From positions 42,315,165-42,375,164 of the forward strand of contig NC_087064.1 in assembly GCF_963678635.1 (NCBI RefSeq): 60,000 bases of DNA. Direction: 5' to 3'. The notes under the pieces were generated by a model. The model searched no databases and was not told the DNA's origin. It saw only the letters and a list, made by a program, of their open reading frames with translations. Origin of the DNA: Symsagittifera roscoffensis. Taxonomy: Eukaryota; Xenacoelomorpha; Acoela; Convolutidae. Below, piece by piece: positions 39,642-53,290 of the stretch (positions within the stretch are counted from its first letter, which is position 1; every line of letters starts with the position of its first letter). The translations under genes and the position numbers were made by a program.

Positions 39642-39838
39642 GTATTTAGACAACCGCGTATTCATACTCGTCAGTATTTTGACAAATACTGTATGAACCA
39701 ATCAGAATCGAGAAAAGACATAAATAATCCAAAATAAATTATAATTATTTATTAATTTCTTCTTTGTCTCGATTCTGATTGGTTGAAACAGTATTTGTCT
39801 AAATACTGACGAGTCTGAATGCGCGGTTGTCTAAATAC
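39642..39838. mobile_element. Palindromic MITE, 197 bp
   Basis: The left arm GTATTTAGACAACCGCGTAT...TACTCGTCAGTATTTTGACA...AACCAATCAGAATCGAG is mirrored by the right arm in reverse complement over about 74 bp, with an AT-rich loop. Within each arm, CAGTATTTxGACAAATACTG is itself a small palindrome. The arms carry CCAATCAG. No ORF. A target duplication was not resolved. Confidence 0.75.
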
Positions 39839-40107
39839 TGCTATGTAACCATTTCAAAAACCTTTAAAAACAATTGCGTTGGTACGGCCCTATCCAACCT
39901 GTGCACGTACCGTCGCATGACGGATGGGCCCATTTTAATTGACCTTTTTTTAAAAAAAAAACAATTGCAAATCTTAAAATTTTTTCTTCTAGTTTAAACA
40001 AAGAATTGCTCCAATAAAATTCGAATCATACAAAGAGGTACAACAACAAGAAACTGGCACTGGTAAAAAAAAAAACAAGAACTAGACACTATAAACAAAC
40101 GGGTGCC

Positions 40108-40521
40108 GGACATCAGGCCGACGGGACTTCAAGCCGAATAGTAAAATTAGGGACTTCAAGCCGAAAATGTTCTCCTCAGCTCATAAAATATGATTAATTT
40201 GAAAACTTTTTTTGAAGATAAACTATATTACATGATCTTTCTTCAGTAGTTATCGGCGTCTTCCTAAAATTTTAGCCTCCAAATGATGTATAGGAAAGTT
40301 GAAAAAAAAACTGTTGAAGGCAATTTTTTTGTGTATCATTTATGCATTTCAAAAACCGGCTGATATTTTTAACGGATGCCAATTCTGAGTGATTTATTGT
40401 CATGAATAACGCTTATTCTGGCCTCAAATTTCTGAAAGCACCATTTAACCGATAAAAAATAGTGATTTGAGGTGTATGTAAAGTTTAAATTTCGGCTTGA
40501 AGTCCCGTCTGCTTGTTGTCC
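40108..40521. mobile_element. MITE with 32-bp inverted ends (GACGGGACTTCAAGCCGAA)
   Basis: The left end GGACATCAGGCCGACGGG-ACTTCAAGCCGAA and the reverse complement of the right end (40490-40521) agree over 32 bp with three mismatches; the inner 19 bp are identical. GGGACTTCAAGCCGAA is repeated once more, directly, near 40152. The interior is AT-rich with no transposase ORF. Confidence 0.75.
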
Positions 40522-40879
40522 TAGACCCAAAACAAACAACGATTCTGAAAACGAAAACAAACGCCAATTTTAATTCCTAAAAAAGGAACTCCACTCAGAC
40601 GAAAACAAGTTAAAACAAAGAGAAAGTTGAGCAAAAAAGCAATCAGAGAAACGCAACTTAACTACCTTTGATTAAACAAAAAATGAAAGCGTCCAATCGA
40701 ACCGTTTTTTAAATTACTCCAAAAACGTATTATGTATTATCAATATTATCTGGACGTTTAGTTTACCCCTACCTCAAAAGATGGAAATTTTCATTACAAA
40801 CTTTTGTTTAAAAAAAAACAGGTGCGAGTTTTATCGCCCCCTTTGCCTCTATTTAGTTTACCCAAACAGTAATCGCTCT
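40522..40879. other. Intergenic stretch before the LINE
   Basis: AT-rich sequence with no supported gene. It may contain the truncated 5' junction of the LINE, whose reverse transcriptase becomes recognisable from about 40880. Confidence 0.3.
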
Positions 40880-42334
40880 TACATGGCCTATTTCCTTGAA
40901 AAATGCATACATAACGCCACTGCATAAATCGGCATCTAAAGCAGATATCAAAAACTACCATGGGATTAGCATCTTTCCAAAAATTTCGCTCGTAATGGAA
41001 AAAGTTTTGTACAACTTTATTCATGAAAAAATTCGCAATAATTTCTCTGACTGTCAACATGGCTTTCGATCTCGAAGAAGTACGTTTACGCTACTGCTTG
41101 ATTATGCTGATAAACTCTATTATTTTAACGATAAAAATGAAGATTTTAGGTATGTATATTTTGATTTTTAAAATGTATTCGACAGTGTTTCACACAACAG
41201 ATTACTTTTTAAATTAGAAAAATTTGGCTTCTACAAGAAATTTGTACAACCTATTAATTCATATCTCTCTGATCGCAAGCAACGTGTACATATTAGCAAA
41301 GTCCTTTCTTCGCCGTGCTCTGTTCCTAGTGGGCCCGATTCTAGGCCCGATTTTAATTTGAAAATTCATAAATGATACACCAGAGCGAGTTCTCTCTTCG
41401 TTTTGCTATCTGTTCGCTGATGGTTTAAGACTTCTTTCAATTTCATCTTCGATCAACTTTCACAATGATATTGATAACGTTTATCAATAATCTGTCGAAA
41501 ATGGTCTTATAATCCATCCAGATTAAAACAAAACTTATTTGCAACACGCCACACGAGTAATATCTTAACAGTCTAGTTATTGAACGTGTATCTTCTATAA
41601 AAGACCTAGGTTTATTTGATACACCAAATCTCTCCTGGACCGAACAAGTTAACACTAAATCTGATAAGGCTCTGCGTTGCTTCTTCAGTTCAAAACGCAA
41701 TATCCCATATAACACTCCAACGATAACAAAACTTCAACTCTATATATCATGTGTCAGAAGTACCCTTCTTTTTTTAATTCATGCATATGGCAACCAAACA
41801 TTGCTTCTCTTCGAAAGCTGGAAAATGTACAACGCAAAGCAATAAAGTGGATTTGTGGATTAATGAACACAAAATATCAATTGCGTCTATTAAACTTTTA
41901 CCTATCTGCTACTAGCTCATTTACTCGGATCTTGTTTTATGCTGCAACATCTTACAAATCAATTACGATATCGAAGTTGATGATCATGTAAGTTTTTATT
42001 TTCCTAGACCTGCCAGTCGCGCTGCACACAGGACTTCGTTCGATATTCCGAAAGTGTGCGAAACTTCAACATGGGTGACATATTTTATCCGGACAACTGC
42101 TAATGCCAACAACGTGTCAGCGAAATATGGGATTGACCTTCGCCAGGAGAAACCACCAGTGCAAAGAGAAAACTCCCTGAAATCTTTTTAAAACTATCGA
42201 TATCAGATTTCAACCCTGAAAACTCCTGTACCTTTTTTATCAATTGACACTGTTTAACATGTAGATCTTAATGCTCATACTTGTATTTCTGCCATCATTA
42301 TAGGGACTAAAGTGTTTTAGTAGTAGTAGTAGTT
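40880..42334 (+). mobile_element. 5'-truncated non-LTR retrotransposon (LINE), reverse transcriptase relic
   Basis: Plus-strand frames carry reverse transcriptase blocks in the right order: ITPLHKSASKADIKNYHGIS, IFPKISLVMEKVLYNFIHEK, DCQHGFRSRRSTFTLLLDY, YVYFDF then SVSHNRLLFKLEKFGF, and a YLFADG core where the catalytic FADD would be, so one Asp is replaced. Downstream come IKDLGLFDTPNLSW, LENVQRKAIKWICG and the C-terminal ENSLKSF end near 42190. The 3' end carries a (TAG)n microsatellite tail (TTTTAGTAGTAGTAG, about 42318). Several stops and shifts show it is dead. Superfamily uncertain (Jockey/CR1/R-like). Confidence 0.85.
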
Positions 42335-45300
42335 AAAAAATTAAATGGAAAAATTCTAAATTAACAACCATAACACTACAAAAAGTTTTCGTTTATGTTT
42401 ATCAATGTTTGAAACTAAAGCAAAATCAGAAGAACTTCGAGAAAATTAGCTGGCAGCAACTCAAGTTGTCACAGTAAAACAAGAAATTGGTCTAGCAATG
42501 ACGTACAAAATTTTTCGAAAAGGATATTTACCTTTAAAAATTTTGGGCTAAAAGGTAACAAACCAAAATTTCAAAAAAAAACTAATGCAGAAAATTTAAA
42601 AAATCCAAAACAAGTAATGCGTAAAAACTAATGAGCTATTTTATCTGCACCAAAAAGAACGCAATACATACAGCCGATCGAGCAACCATTAGCAACACCT
42701 GGCGTATAAATTTTTTCAAATGGTCAAAAATAACGCTTGCTAATTGCAAGCGTAATTTGAAATTTTAAAGCAAACTCATTAAGCGATAATACTTCAAATT
42801 GTTTCTGGTTATTTCAGACGACAAATCGTTACCAGATGAGTTTTTTAAGCAGTCTAATCTTTATTTGACATTTGACCAGAATGACCAAAAATGCATAGCG
42901 GCAAAAGAACCTTTATTCGAACCGTTCGACTAAAAAATCGACTGTATGGGAAGATTAATGTTGTTAATCGTCTAATTGGATGAATCCGGAAGGATTAATT
43001 TGAATCGAAAAATTATTTTATTAATTTCGATTCGAGCGTGCATGACACGTGATCGTTTTATTTTTGCAAAAATTGAGAAACAGAGCAAAATCAGAAACGC
43101 GATTCTTTCCAGTAGAAAAGAGATCAACCACCGCGGGCAAAAAAAAAACGAAACGCAACAACGTTAACAGAAGCAACCATTGAGAAAAAGCTTTCGGAGT
43201 TGTAATGATTGTGCTGTTACAATCGTTACCGGAGTTATTGAACAAATCAGGAAGGCTGAAGTTGAAGACATCAACCCTTCCTGGTTGTGAAGAAAGCGTT
43301 ACTTCAAGGATATTGAAAAAACCCGAAGGGTCTGGAGTCACACTCCTGAACGGTCATTTTATTATCTTTTAGCCTTTTGAGATGTTCTGAATTTATATTT
43401 TAACATCTATTTTAATTTTCAGGCTATGGGAAGCCAAAAGTTAAGGAATGGGTTGCTAACATTTGCCCGAAAGTACATATATTTCAATTTCATCTTCGAT
43501 CAATTTTCAGAATGATATTGATAATGTTTATCAATAATCTGTCGAAAATGGTCTTATAATCCATCCAGATTAAAACAAAACATATTTGCAACACGCCACA
43601 CGAGTAATTTCTTAACAGTCTAGTTATTGAACGTGTACCTTCTATAAAAGACTTATGCTTATTTGATACACCAAACCTCTCCTGGACCGAACACGTTAAC
43701 ACTAAATCTGATAAGGCTCTGCGTTGCTTCTTCAGTTCAAAACGCAACATCCCATATAACACTCCAACGATAACAAAACTTCAACTCTAAATATCATGTG
43801 TCAGAAGTACCCTTCTTTTTAATTCATGCATATGGCAACCAAACATTGCTTCTCTTTGAAAGCTGGAAAATGTACAACGCAAAACAATAAAGTGGATTTG
43901 TGAATTAATGAATACATAAAATCTTTTGCGTCTATTAACCTTTTACCTATCTGCTACTAGCTTGTTTACTCGGATCTTGTTTTATTCTGCAACATCTTAC
44001 AAAACAATTACGATATCAAAGTTGATGATCATGTAAATTTTTTTTCTTAGACCTGGCAGTTGCGCTGCACTAAGGACTTTGTTCGATATTCCAAAAGTGT
44101 GCAAAACTTCAACATGGGTGTTATATTTTATCCGGATAACTGCTAATGCCAACAACGTGTCAGCGAAATATGGGATTGACCTTCGCCAGGAGAAACCGCC
44201 AGTGCAAAGAGAAAACTCCCTGAAATCTTTTTAAAACTATCGATATCAGATTTCAACCCTGAAAACTCCTGTACCTTTTTTATCAATTGGCGCTGTTTAA
44301 CTTGTAGATCTTAATGCTCATACTTGTATTTTTGCCATCTATATAGGGACTAAAGTCTTTTAGTAGTAGTAGTAGTTAAAAAGTTAAATTGAAAAATTTT
44401 AAATTAACAACCAAAACACTTCAAAAGTTTTCGTTTATGTTTATCGATGTTTGAAACTAAAGCAAAATCAGAAGAACTTCAAGAAAATTAGCTGGCAGCA
44501 ACTCAAGTTGTCACAGTAAAACAAGAAATTGGTCTAGCAATGAAGTACAAAGTTTTTCGAAAAGGATGGCTACCTTTAAAAATTTTGGGCTAAAAGGTAA
44601 CAAACCAAAATTTCAAAAAAAAACTAATGCAGAAAAATAAAAAAATCCAAAACAAATAATGCGTAAAAACTAATGAGCTATTTTATCTGCACCAAAAAGA
44701 GCGCAATACAAACAGCCGATCGAACAACCATTAGCAACACCTGGCGTATAATTTTTTTTAAATGGTCAAAAATAACGCTTGCTAATTGCAAGCGTAATTT
44801 GAAATTTTAAAGCAAACTCATTAAGCGATAATACTTCAAATTGTTTCTGGTTTTTTCATACGATAAATCGGTACCAGATGAGTTTTTTAAGCAGTCTAAT
44901 CTTTATTTGACATTTGACCAGAATGACCAAAAATGCATAGCGGCAAAAAAACCTTTATTCGAACCGTTCGACTAAAAAAACGACTGTATGGAAAGATTAA
45001 TGTTGTTAATCATCTAATTGGATGAATCCGGAACGATTAATTTGAATCGAAAAATTATTTTATTAATTTCGATTTGAGCGTGCATGACACGTGATTGTTT
45101 TATTTTTGCAAAAACTGAGAAACAGAGCAAAATCAGAAACGCGATTATTTCCAGTAGAAGAGAGATCAACCACCGCGGGCAAAAAAAAACGAAACGCAAC
45201 AACGTTAACAGAAGCAACCATCGAGAAAAAGCTTTCGGAGTTTTAATGATTGTGCTGTTACAATCGTTACCCGAGTTATTGAACAAATCAGGAAGGCTGA

Positions 45301-47569
45301 AGGTGAAGACATCAACTCTTCCTGGTTGTGAAGAAAGCGTTACTTCAAGGATATGGAAGAAACCGGATGGGTCTGGAGTCACACTCCTGAACGGTCATTT
45401 TATTAACTTTTAGCCTTTTGAGAAGTTCTGAATTTATATTTTAACATCTATTTTCATTTTCAGGCTTTGGGAAGCCAAAAGTTAAGGAAAGGGTCGCTAA
45501 CATTTGCCCGAAAGTACATATATTTCAATTTCATCTTCGATCAATTTTCAGAATGATATTGATAATGTTTATCAATAATCTGTCGAAAATAGTCCTACAA
45601 TCCATCCAGATTAAAACAAAACTTATTTGCAACACGCCACACGAGTAATTTCTTAACAGTCTAGTTATTGAACGTGTACCTTCTATAAAAACCTAGTCCT
45701 ATTTGATACACCAAATCTCTCCTGGACCGAACACGTTAACACTAAATGTGATAAGGCTCTGCGTTGCTTCTTCAGTTCAAAACGCAACATCCCATATAAC
45801 ACTCCAACGATAAAAAAAACTTCAACTCTATATATCATGTGTCAGAAGTACCCTTCTTTTTAATTCATGCATATGGCAACCAAACATTGCTTCTCTTTGA
45901 AAGCTGGAAAATGTTCAACGCAAAGCAATAAAGTGTATTTGTGAATTAATGAATACAAAATATCTATTGCGTCTATTAACCTTTTACCTATCTGCTACTA
46001 GCTTGTTTACTCGGATCTTGTTTTATTCTGCAACATCTTACAAAACAATTACGATATCAAAATTGATGATCATGTAAATTTTTTTTTCTTAGACCTGGCA
46101 GTTGCGCTGCACACAGGACTTTGTTCGATATTCTGAAAGTGTGCAAAACTTTAACATGGGTGTTATATTTTATCCGGACAACTGCTAATGCCAACAACGT
46201 GTCAGCGAAATATGGGATTGACCTTCGCCAGGAGAAACCGCCAGTGCAAAGAGAAAACTCCCTGAAATCTTTTTAAAACTATCGATATCAGATTTCAACC
46301 CTGAAAACTCCTGTACCTTTTTTATCAATTGGCGCTGTTTAACTTGTAGATCTTAATGCTCATACTTGTATTTTTGCCATCTATATAGGGACTAAAGTCT
46401 TTTAGTAGTAGTAGTAGTTAAAAAGTTAAATTGAAAAATTTTAAATTAACAACCAAAACACTTCAAAAGTTTTCGTTTATGTTTATCGATGTTTGAAACT
46501 AAAGCAAAATCAGAAGAACTTCAAGAAAATTAGCTGGCAGCAACTCAAGTTGTCACAGTAAAACAAGAAATTGGTCTAGCAATGAACTACGAAATTTTTC
46601 GAAAAGGATGGCTACCTTTAAAAATTTTGGGCTAAAAGGTAACAAACCAAAATTTTAAAAAAAATTAATGCAGAAAATCAAAAAAATACGAAAAAAATGC
46701 GCAAAAACTAATGAGCTATTTTATCTGCACCAAAAAGAAGGCAATAAATACAGCCGATTGAACAACCATCAGCAACACCTGTCGTTTAAAGTTTTTTAAA
46801 TGGTCAAAAACAACGATGCTATTTGCAAGCGTAATTTGAAATTTTAAAGCAAACTCATTAAGCGATAATACTACAAAATCATTATGGTGATTTCATACGA
46901 CAAATCGGTACCAGATGAGTTTTTTAAGCATTCTAATCATTATTTGACATTTGACCAGAATGACCAAATATGCATAGCTGCAAAAGAACATTTATTCGAA
47001 CCGTTCGACTAAAAAATCGACTGTATGCAAAGATTAAGGTTGTTAATCGTCTAATTGCATAAATCCGAAAGGATTATTTTGAATCGAAAAATTATTTTTT
47101 AATAATTTAGATTCGAGCGTGCATGACACGTGATTGTTTTATTTTCGCTAAAACTGAGAAACAGAGCAAAATCAGAAACGCGATTATTTCCAGTAGAAGA
47201 GAGATCAACCACCGCGGGCAAGAAAAAAAAAGAAACGCAACAACGTTAACAGAAGCAACCATCGAGAAAAAGCTTTCGGAGTTGTAATGATTGTGCTGTT
47301 ACAATCGTTAACGGAGTTATTGAACAAATCAGGAAGGCTGAAGGTGAAGACATCAACTCTTCCTGGTTGTGAAGAAAGCGTTACTTCAAGGATATGGAAG
47401 AAACCGGAAGGGTCTGGAGTCACACTCCTGAACGGTCATTTTATTAACTTTTAGCCTTTTGAGAAGTTCTGAATTTATATTTTAACATCTATTTTCATTT
47501 TCAGGCTTTGGGAAGCCAAAAAATAAGGAAAGAGTCGCTAACATTTGCTCGAAAGTCCATATATTTCAA

Positions 47570-48840
47570 TTTTATCTTCGATCAATTTTCAGATTGATAT
47601 TGATAATGTTTATCAATAATCTGTCAAAAATAGTCCTATAATCCATCCAGATTAAAACAAAACTTATTTGCAACACGCCACACGAGTAATTTCTTAACAG
47701 TCTAGTTATTGAACGTGTACCTTCTATAAAAGACCTAGTCCTATTTGATACACCAAATCTCTCCTGGACCAAACACGTTAACACTAAATGTGATAAGGCT
47801 CTGCGTTGCTTCTTCAGTTCAAAACGCAACATCCCATATAACACTCCAACGATAACAAAACTTCAACTCTATATATCATGTGTCAGAAGTACCCTTCTTT
47901 TTCATTCATGCATATGGCAACCAAACATTGCTTCTCTTTGAAAGCTGGAAAATGTACAACGCAAAGCAATAAAGTGTATTTGTGAATTAATGAATACAAA
48001 ATATCTATTGCGTCTATTAACCTTGTACCAATCTGCTACTAGCTTGTTTACTCGGATCTTGTTTTATTCTGCAACATCTTACAAAACAATTACGATATCA
48101 AAAATGATGATCATGTAAATTTTTTTTTCTTAGACCTGGCAGTTGCGCTGCACACAGGACTTTGTTCGATATTCTGAAAGTGTGCCAGATGAGTTTTTTA
48201 AGCAGTCTAATCTTTATTTGACATTTGACCAGAATGACCAAAAATGCATAGCGGTAAAAGAACCTTTATTCGAACCGTTCGACTAAAAATTCGACTGTAT
48301 GGAAAGATTAAGGTTGTTAATCGTCTAATTGCATGAATCCGAAAGGATTATTTTGAATCAAAAAATTTTTTTTTAATAATTTCGAATCGAGCGTGCATGA
48401 CACGTGATCGTTTTATTTTCGCAAAAACTGAGAAACAGAGCAAAATCAGAAACGCGATTATTTCCAGTAGAAGAGAGATCAACCACCGCGGGCAAAAAAA
48501 ACGAAACGCAACAACGTTAACAGAAGCAACCATTGAGAAAAAGCTTTCGGAGTTGTAATGATTGTGCTGTTACAATTGTTACCGGAGTTATTGAACAAAT
48601 CAAGAAGCCTGAAGGTGAAGACATCAACCCTTCCTGTGTCTGAAGAAAGCGTTACTTCAAGGATAATGAAGAAACCGGAAGGGTCTGGAGTCACACATCT
48701 GAACGGTCATTTTATTAACTTTTAGCCTTTTGAGAAATTCTGAATTTATATTTTAATATCTATTTGCAGTTTCAGGCTATGAGAAGCCAAAAGTTAAGGA
48801 AAGGGTCTCTAACATTTGCCCGAAAGTACGTATATTTCAA
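47570..48840 (+). repeat. Internally deleted unit of array A
   Basis: Compared with the unit before it, the sequence jumps from GAAAGTGTGC (about 48183) directly to CAGATGAGTTTTTTAAGCAG. The lost part is about 770 bp: the LINE 3' UTR, the TAG tail and the following AT-rich flank. The other parts are intact. Confidence 0.85.
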
Positions 48841-49985
48841 TTTCATCTTCGATCAATTTTCAGAATGATATTGATAACGTTTATAAATGTTCTGTCGAAA
48901 ATGGTCTTATAATCCATTCAGATCAAAACAAAACTTATATGCAACACGCCACACGAGTTTTTTCTTAACAGTCTTGTCATTGAACGTGTACCTTCTATAA
49001 AGAACCTTGGCTTATTTGATACACCAAATCTCTCCTGGACCGAACACGTTAACACTAAATCTGATAATTATCTGCGTTGCTTCTTCAGTTCAAAACGCAA
49101 CATCCCATATAACACTCCAACGATAACAAAACTTCAACTCTATATATCATGTGTCACAAGTACCCTTCTTTTTATTTCATGCATATGGCAACCAAACATT
49201 GCTTCTCTTTGAAAGCTGGAAAATGTACAACGCAAAGCAATGAAATGGATTTGTGAATTAATGAATACAAAATATCTATTGCGTCTATTAACCTTTTGCC
49301 TATCTGCTACTATCTTGTTTACTCGGATCTTGTTTTATTCTGCAACATCTTACAAAACAATTACGATATCAAAGTTGATGATCATGTAAATTTTTTTTTC
49401 TTAGACCTGGCAGTCGTGCTGCACACAGGACTTTGTTCGATATTCCGAAAGTGTGCAAAACTTCAACATGGGTGTTGTATTTTATCCGGGCAACTGCTAA
49501 TGTCAACAACGTGTTAGCGAAATATGGGATTGACCTTCGCCAGGAGAAACCGCCAGTGCAAAGAGAAAACTCCCTGAAATCTTTTTAAAACTATCGATAT
49601 CAGATTTCAACCCTGAAAACTCCTGTACCTTTTTTATCAATTGGCGCTGTTTAACCTGTAGATCTTAAGGCTCATACTTGTATTTCTGCCATCTATATAG
49701 GGACTAAAGTCTTTTAGTAGTAGTAGTAGTTAAAAAGTTAAATTGAAAAATTTTAAATTAACAACCAAAACACTTCAAAAAGTTTTCGTTTATGTTTATC
49801 AATATTTGAAACTAAAGCAAAATCAGAAGAACTTCGAGAAAATTAGCTGGCAGCAACTCAAGTTGTCACAGTAAAACAGGAAATTGGTCTAGCATTGAAG
49901 TACGAAATTTTTCGAAAAGGATGGCTACCTTTAAAAATTTTCGGCTAAAAGGTAACAAACCAAAATTTCAAAAAAAACTAGTGCA

Positions 49986-50011
49986 GAAAAAAAAAAAAAA
50001 AAAAAAAAAAA
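49986..50011 (+). repeat. Poly-A expansion inside unit 5 of array A
   Basis: About 25 A residues replace the AATTTAAAAAATCC-like spacer seen at the same place in other units (e.g. 42593). It is a local homopolymer expansion or an assembly artefact. Confidence 0.7.
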
Positions 50012-52840
50012 TGCGCCAAAACTAATGAGCTATTTTATCTGCACCAAAAAAACGCAATAAATACAGCCGATCGAACAACCATTAGCAACACCTGTTGTAT
50101 AAAATTTTTTTTAAATGGTCAAAAACAAATGGTCAAATGGTCAATAATACTTCAAAATCATTATGGTTATTTCATACGACAAATCGGTACCAGATGAGTT
50201 TTTTAAGCAGTCTAATCATTATTTGACATTTGACCAGAATGACCAAGTATGCATAGCGGCAAAAGAACAATTATTCGAACCGTTCGACTAAAAAACCGAC
50301 TGTATGGAGAGATTAAGGTTGTTAATCGTCTAATTGCATGAATTCGAGAGGATTATTTTGAATCGAAAAATTATTTTTTAATAATTTCGATTCGAGCGTG
50401 CATGACACGTGATCGTTTTAGTTTTACAAAAATTGAGAAAAAGAGCAAAATCAGAAACGCGATTATTTCCAGTAGAAGAGAGATCAACCACCGCGGGCAA
50501 AAAAAAATGAAACGCAACAACGTTAACAGAAGCAACCATCGAGAAAAAGCTTTCGGAGTTGTAATGATTGTGCTGTTACAATCGTTACCGGAGTTATTGA
50601 ACAAATCAGGAAGGCTGAAGGTGAACACATCAACCCTTCCTGGTTGTGAGGAAAGCGTTACTTCAAGGATATCGAAGAAACCGCAAGGTCTGGAGTCACA
50701 CTCCTGAACGGTCATTTTATTAACTTTTAGCCTTTTGAGAATTTCTGAGTTTAAATTTTAGCATCTGTTTTCAGTTTCAGGCTATGAGAAGCCAAAAGTT
50801 AAGGAAAGGGTCTCCAACATTTGCCCGAAAGTACATATCGACGGAAAAAAAAGCTAGGTTGTAAAACGACTGGCTAGCGTCTGAACACAGCTCTCCATGC
50901 TTTTAACCGTCTCTATCAAAGCCAGTTCTTTGTGTGGTGCTTTCAACATCTGGTCGACAAAACTTTTCAGTTTCAGTGTCTTGCAACACGTCGGTGGCTA
51001 TTCTGACGCTGTTGGAGGCAGTCCTTCAACATTTTTGCTCTACTACCCTTTGCTTGCAACAAGGTAGGGGATCTACGTTAGTTTCCCTGTTTCTGCAGAA
51101 GCTTTTGTGGAGGCACAACGTCACGTTTCTCTCCAGGTCTTCCTTCAACATTTTTTCTCTTTCTTTCCCGTCACACTCTTTTGTTCTGGACGTCTTGTTC
51201 ACTGCGGTAGTCTCTGCATTCCGATGAGTTACAAAAGCTCGCTTGAAAACTCCTGCTCCAATATCCAGCCGATATGTGCTGTACACCCAGCTGTGCTTCG
51301 ACATATGCTTCTTGGCATTCTCGTACAACCACGCAGTCATGTTGTCTCTAAACCATGGCATCAGTCGTCTGATCAACCACGAAGAGAGATCAACCACGAC
51401 GGGCGATAGAAAAAACGAAACGCAACAACTTTAACAGAAGCAACCATTGAGAAAAAGCCTTCCGAGTTGTAATGATTGTGCTGTTACAATCGTTCACGGA
51501 AGAATTGAACAAATCAGGAAGGCTGAAGGTGAAGAGACCAGCCCTTCTTGGTTGTGAAAGCGTTTCTTCAAGGATATTGAGGACACGGGAAGGGTCTGGA
51601 GTCACACTCCTGGAATGTCATTTTAATAACTTTTAGCTTTTTGAGATGTCCTGAATTTATATTTTAACATCTATTTTCAGTTTCAGGCTATGAGAAGCTA
51701 AAAGTTAGGGAAAGGGTCTGTAACATTCGCCCGGAGAAACATATCGACAGAAAATAAAGCTGGGTTGTAAAACGACTGGCTAGCGTCTAAACACAGCTCT
51801 ACATGCCTTTAACCGTCTCTACCAAAGGCAGTTTTTTGTGTGGTCCTTTCAACATCGGGTCGATAAAATCGTTACAGTTTTGGGCATCGGTCAGAACGCT
51901 CAAAAAACTTAGTTACATGCAAAAATAGTGAGCTCATGGCTGGGTCTCAGTATCCCCAGACCACGGAGTCACTCCTGAAAACATGGCTGCTACTTATTTA
52001 TTATATTACCATTGTTTTTGTTCAGTAGATAAAAATAATCATTCCCGTCGGAGATGAATCAACCCTTTCCCTTAACTCTTAGCTTCTCATACTCTGAAAA
52101 AAATTTCGATGTTAATTTAATTCAACTCAGGAGATTCCAGAAAGCTAAAATTTTTTCAAAACAAGGTTTGAGTTTGCTTCCTGAGACCCTCCGGATTCTT
52201 GAATCCGGACAAAGAACAGTCTTATCTTCTCTCCGGAACGCTGGTCGCGTCATCCCAACACGCTTCCTGGTTCTCGGGAATTGCTTTGTAACGATTGTAG
52301 CTGCACAATTGTTGCAATTCGGAATCGTCCTCCAACAAAAATCTCGATTGCAATTTCAATTTGTATCGTAGGCTTGTCGTTCAACTCGTTTGTTCCAACG
52401 AATTTTGTTGCTGTGTTTTTCTCATTTTCGGTTGTCGCAAAATTTCAAGGTCGTGACTTGTCTTTATTTTGGAACGAATTTTGAAATCTTATTACGTCAC
52501 GCCAAACTGAAAATTCCCGATTTACCAAATCGTCAGATAAAAACTACTAATCCGCCAAAACAGCCAATCTTCCCAGCTCACGGACACATTTAAAAATTCG
52601 AAGTCACCCTGCATTTTGACGGCATTCTGGTCGAAGGTCACATACTCCCCGAACAGCACGGTCAAGGAAAAATTAAGGAAAGTGTCTGTAACATTCGCCC
52701 GAAAGCGACGGAAAATAAAGCTAGGTTGTTTAGGATCTACGTTAGTTTCCTTGTTTCTGCAGAAGCTGTTGTGGAGGCACAACGTCACGTTTCTCTCCAG
52801 GTCTTCCTTCATTATTTCTTCTCTTTATTTTCTGTCACAC

Positions 52841-53290
52841 TCACTTGTTCTGGACGTCTTTTTTACTGCGGCAGTCTCTGCAATCCGACCGATGAGTTAA
52901 AAAAGCTCGCTTGAAATCTCCTGATCTAATGTCCTGCCGATATGTACTGTAGACCCAGCTGTGCTTCGACATATGCTTCTTGGCATTCTCGTACAACCAT
53001 GCAGTCATGTTGGCTCTAAACCATGGCGTCAGTCGTCTGATCAACCACGAAGAGAGATCAACCACGACGGGCGAGAAAAAAACGAAACGCAAAATTGTTA
53101 ACAGAAGCAACCATTGAGAAAAAGCCTTCCGAGTTGTAATGATTGTGCTGTTACAATCGTTCACGGAAGAATTGAACAAATCAGGAAGGCTGAAGGTGAA
53201 GAGACCAGCCCTTCTTGGTTGTAAGGAAAGCGTTACTTCAAGGATATCGAAGAAACCGCAAGGTCTGGAGTCACACTCCTGAACGGTCAT
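52841..53290 (-). other. Conserved ORF in array B units (example, 149 codons)
   Basis: Minus-strand ORFs with FSLPDLFNSSVNDCNSTII and NAKKHMSKHSWVYSTYR recur in B2 units (52841-53290, 55417-55851, 57103-57537). A related 123-codon ORF occurs in B1 units (51026-51397, 53601-53972). Plus-strand ORFs of 94-180 codons overlap them, so openness alone does not choose a strand. No family is recognised, and each may be a by-product of recent duplication. A decayed element ORF is possible. Confidence 0.3.

Larger units (their letters stand above)
41441..50838 (+). repeat. Tandem array A: five units carrying the LINE 3' end
   Basis: TTTCATCTTCGATCAA recurs at 41441, 43488, 45529, about 47570 and 48841, giving units of 2047, 2041, about 2041 and 1271 bp, and a last unit of about 1998 bp. 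Each unit is the LINE 3' portion (about 890 bp with the TAG tail) plus about 1150 bp of flank ending GAAAGTACATAT. Unit 4 lacks about 770 bp. Junctions read CATATATTTCAA-TTTCATC, joining flank back to the LINE interior, so the array grew by tandem duplication after LINE insertion. Confidence 0.9.

Noticed and set aside
40896-41217. Active reverse transcriptase
   Set aside because: The catalytic FADD is altered to FADG and several stops and shifts follow.
43021-43341. Minus-strand ORF in array A as a gene
   Set aside because: It recurs only because the unit is duplicated; the plus strand is also open, and no family is recognisable.
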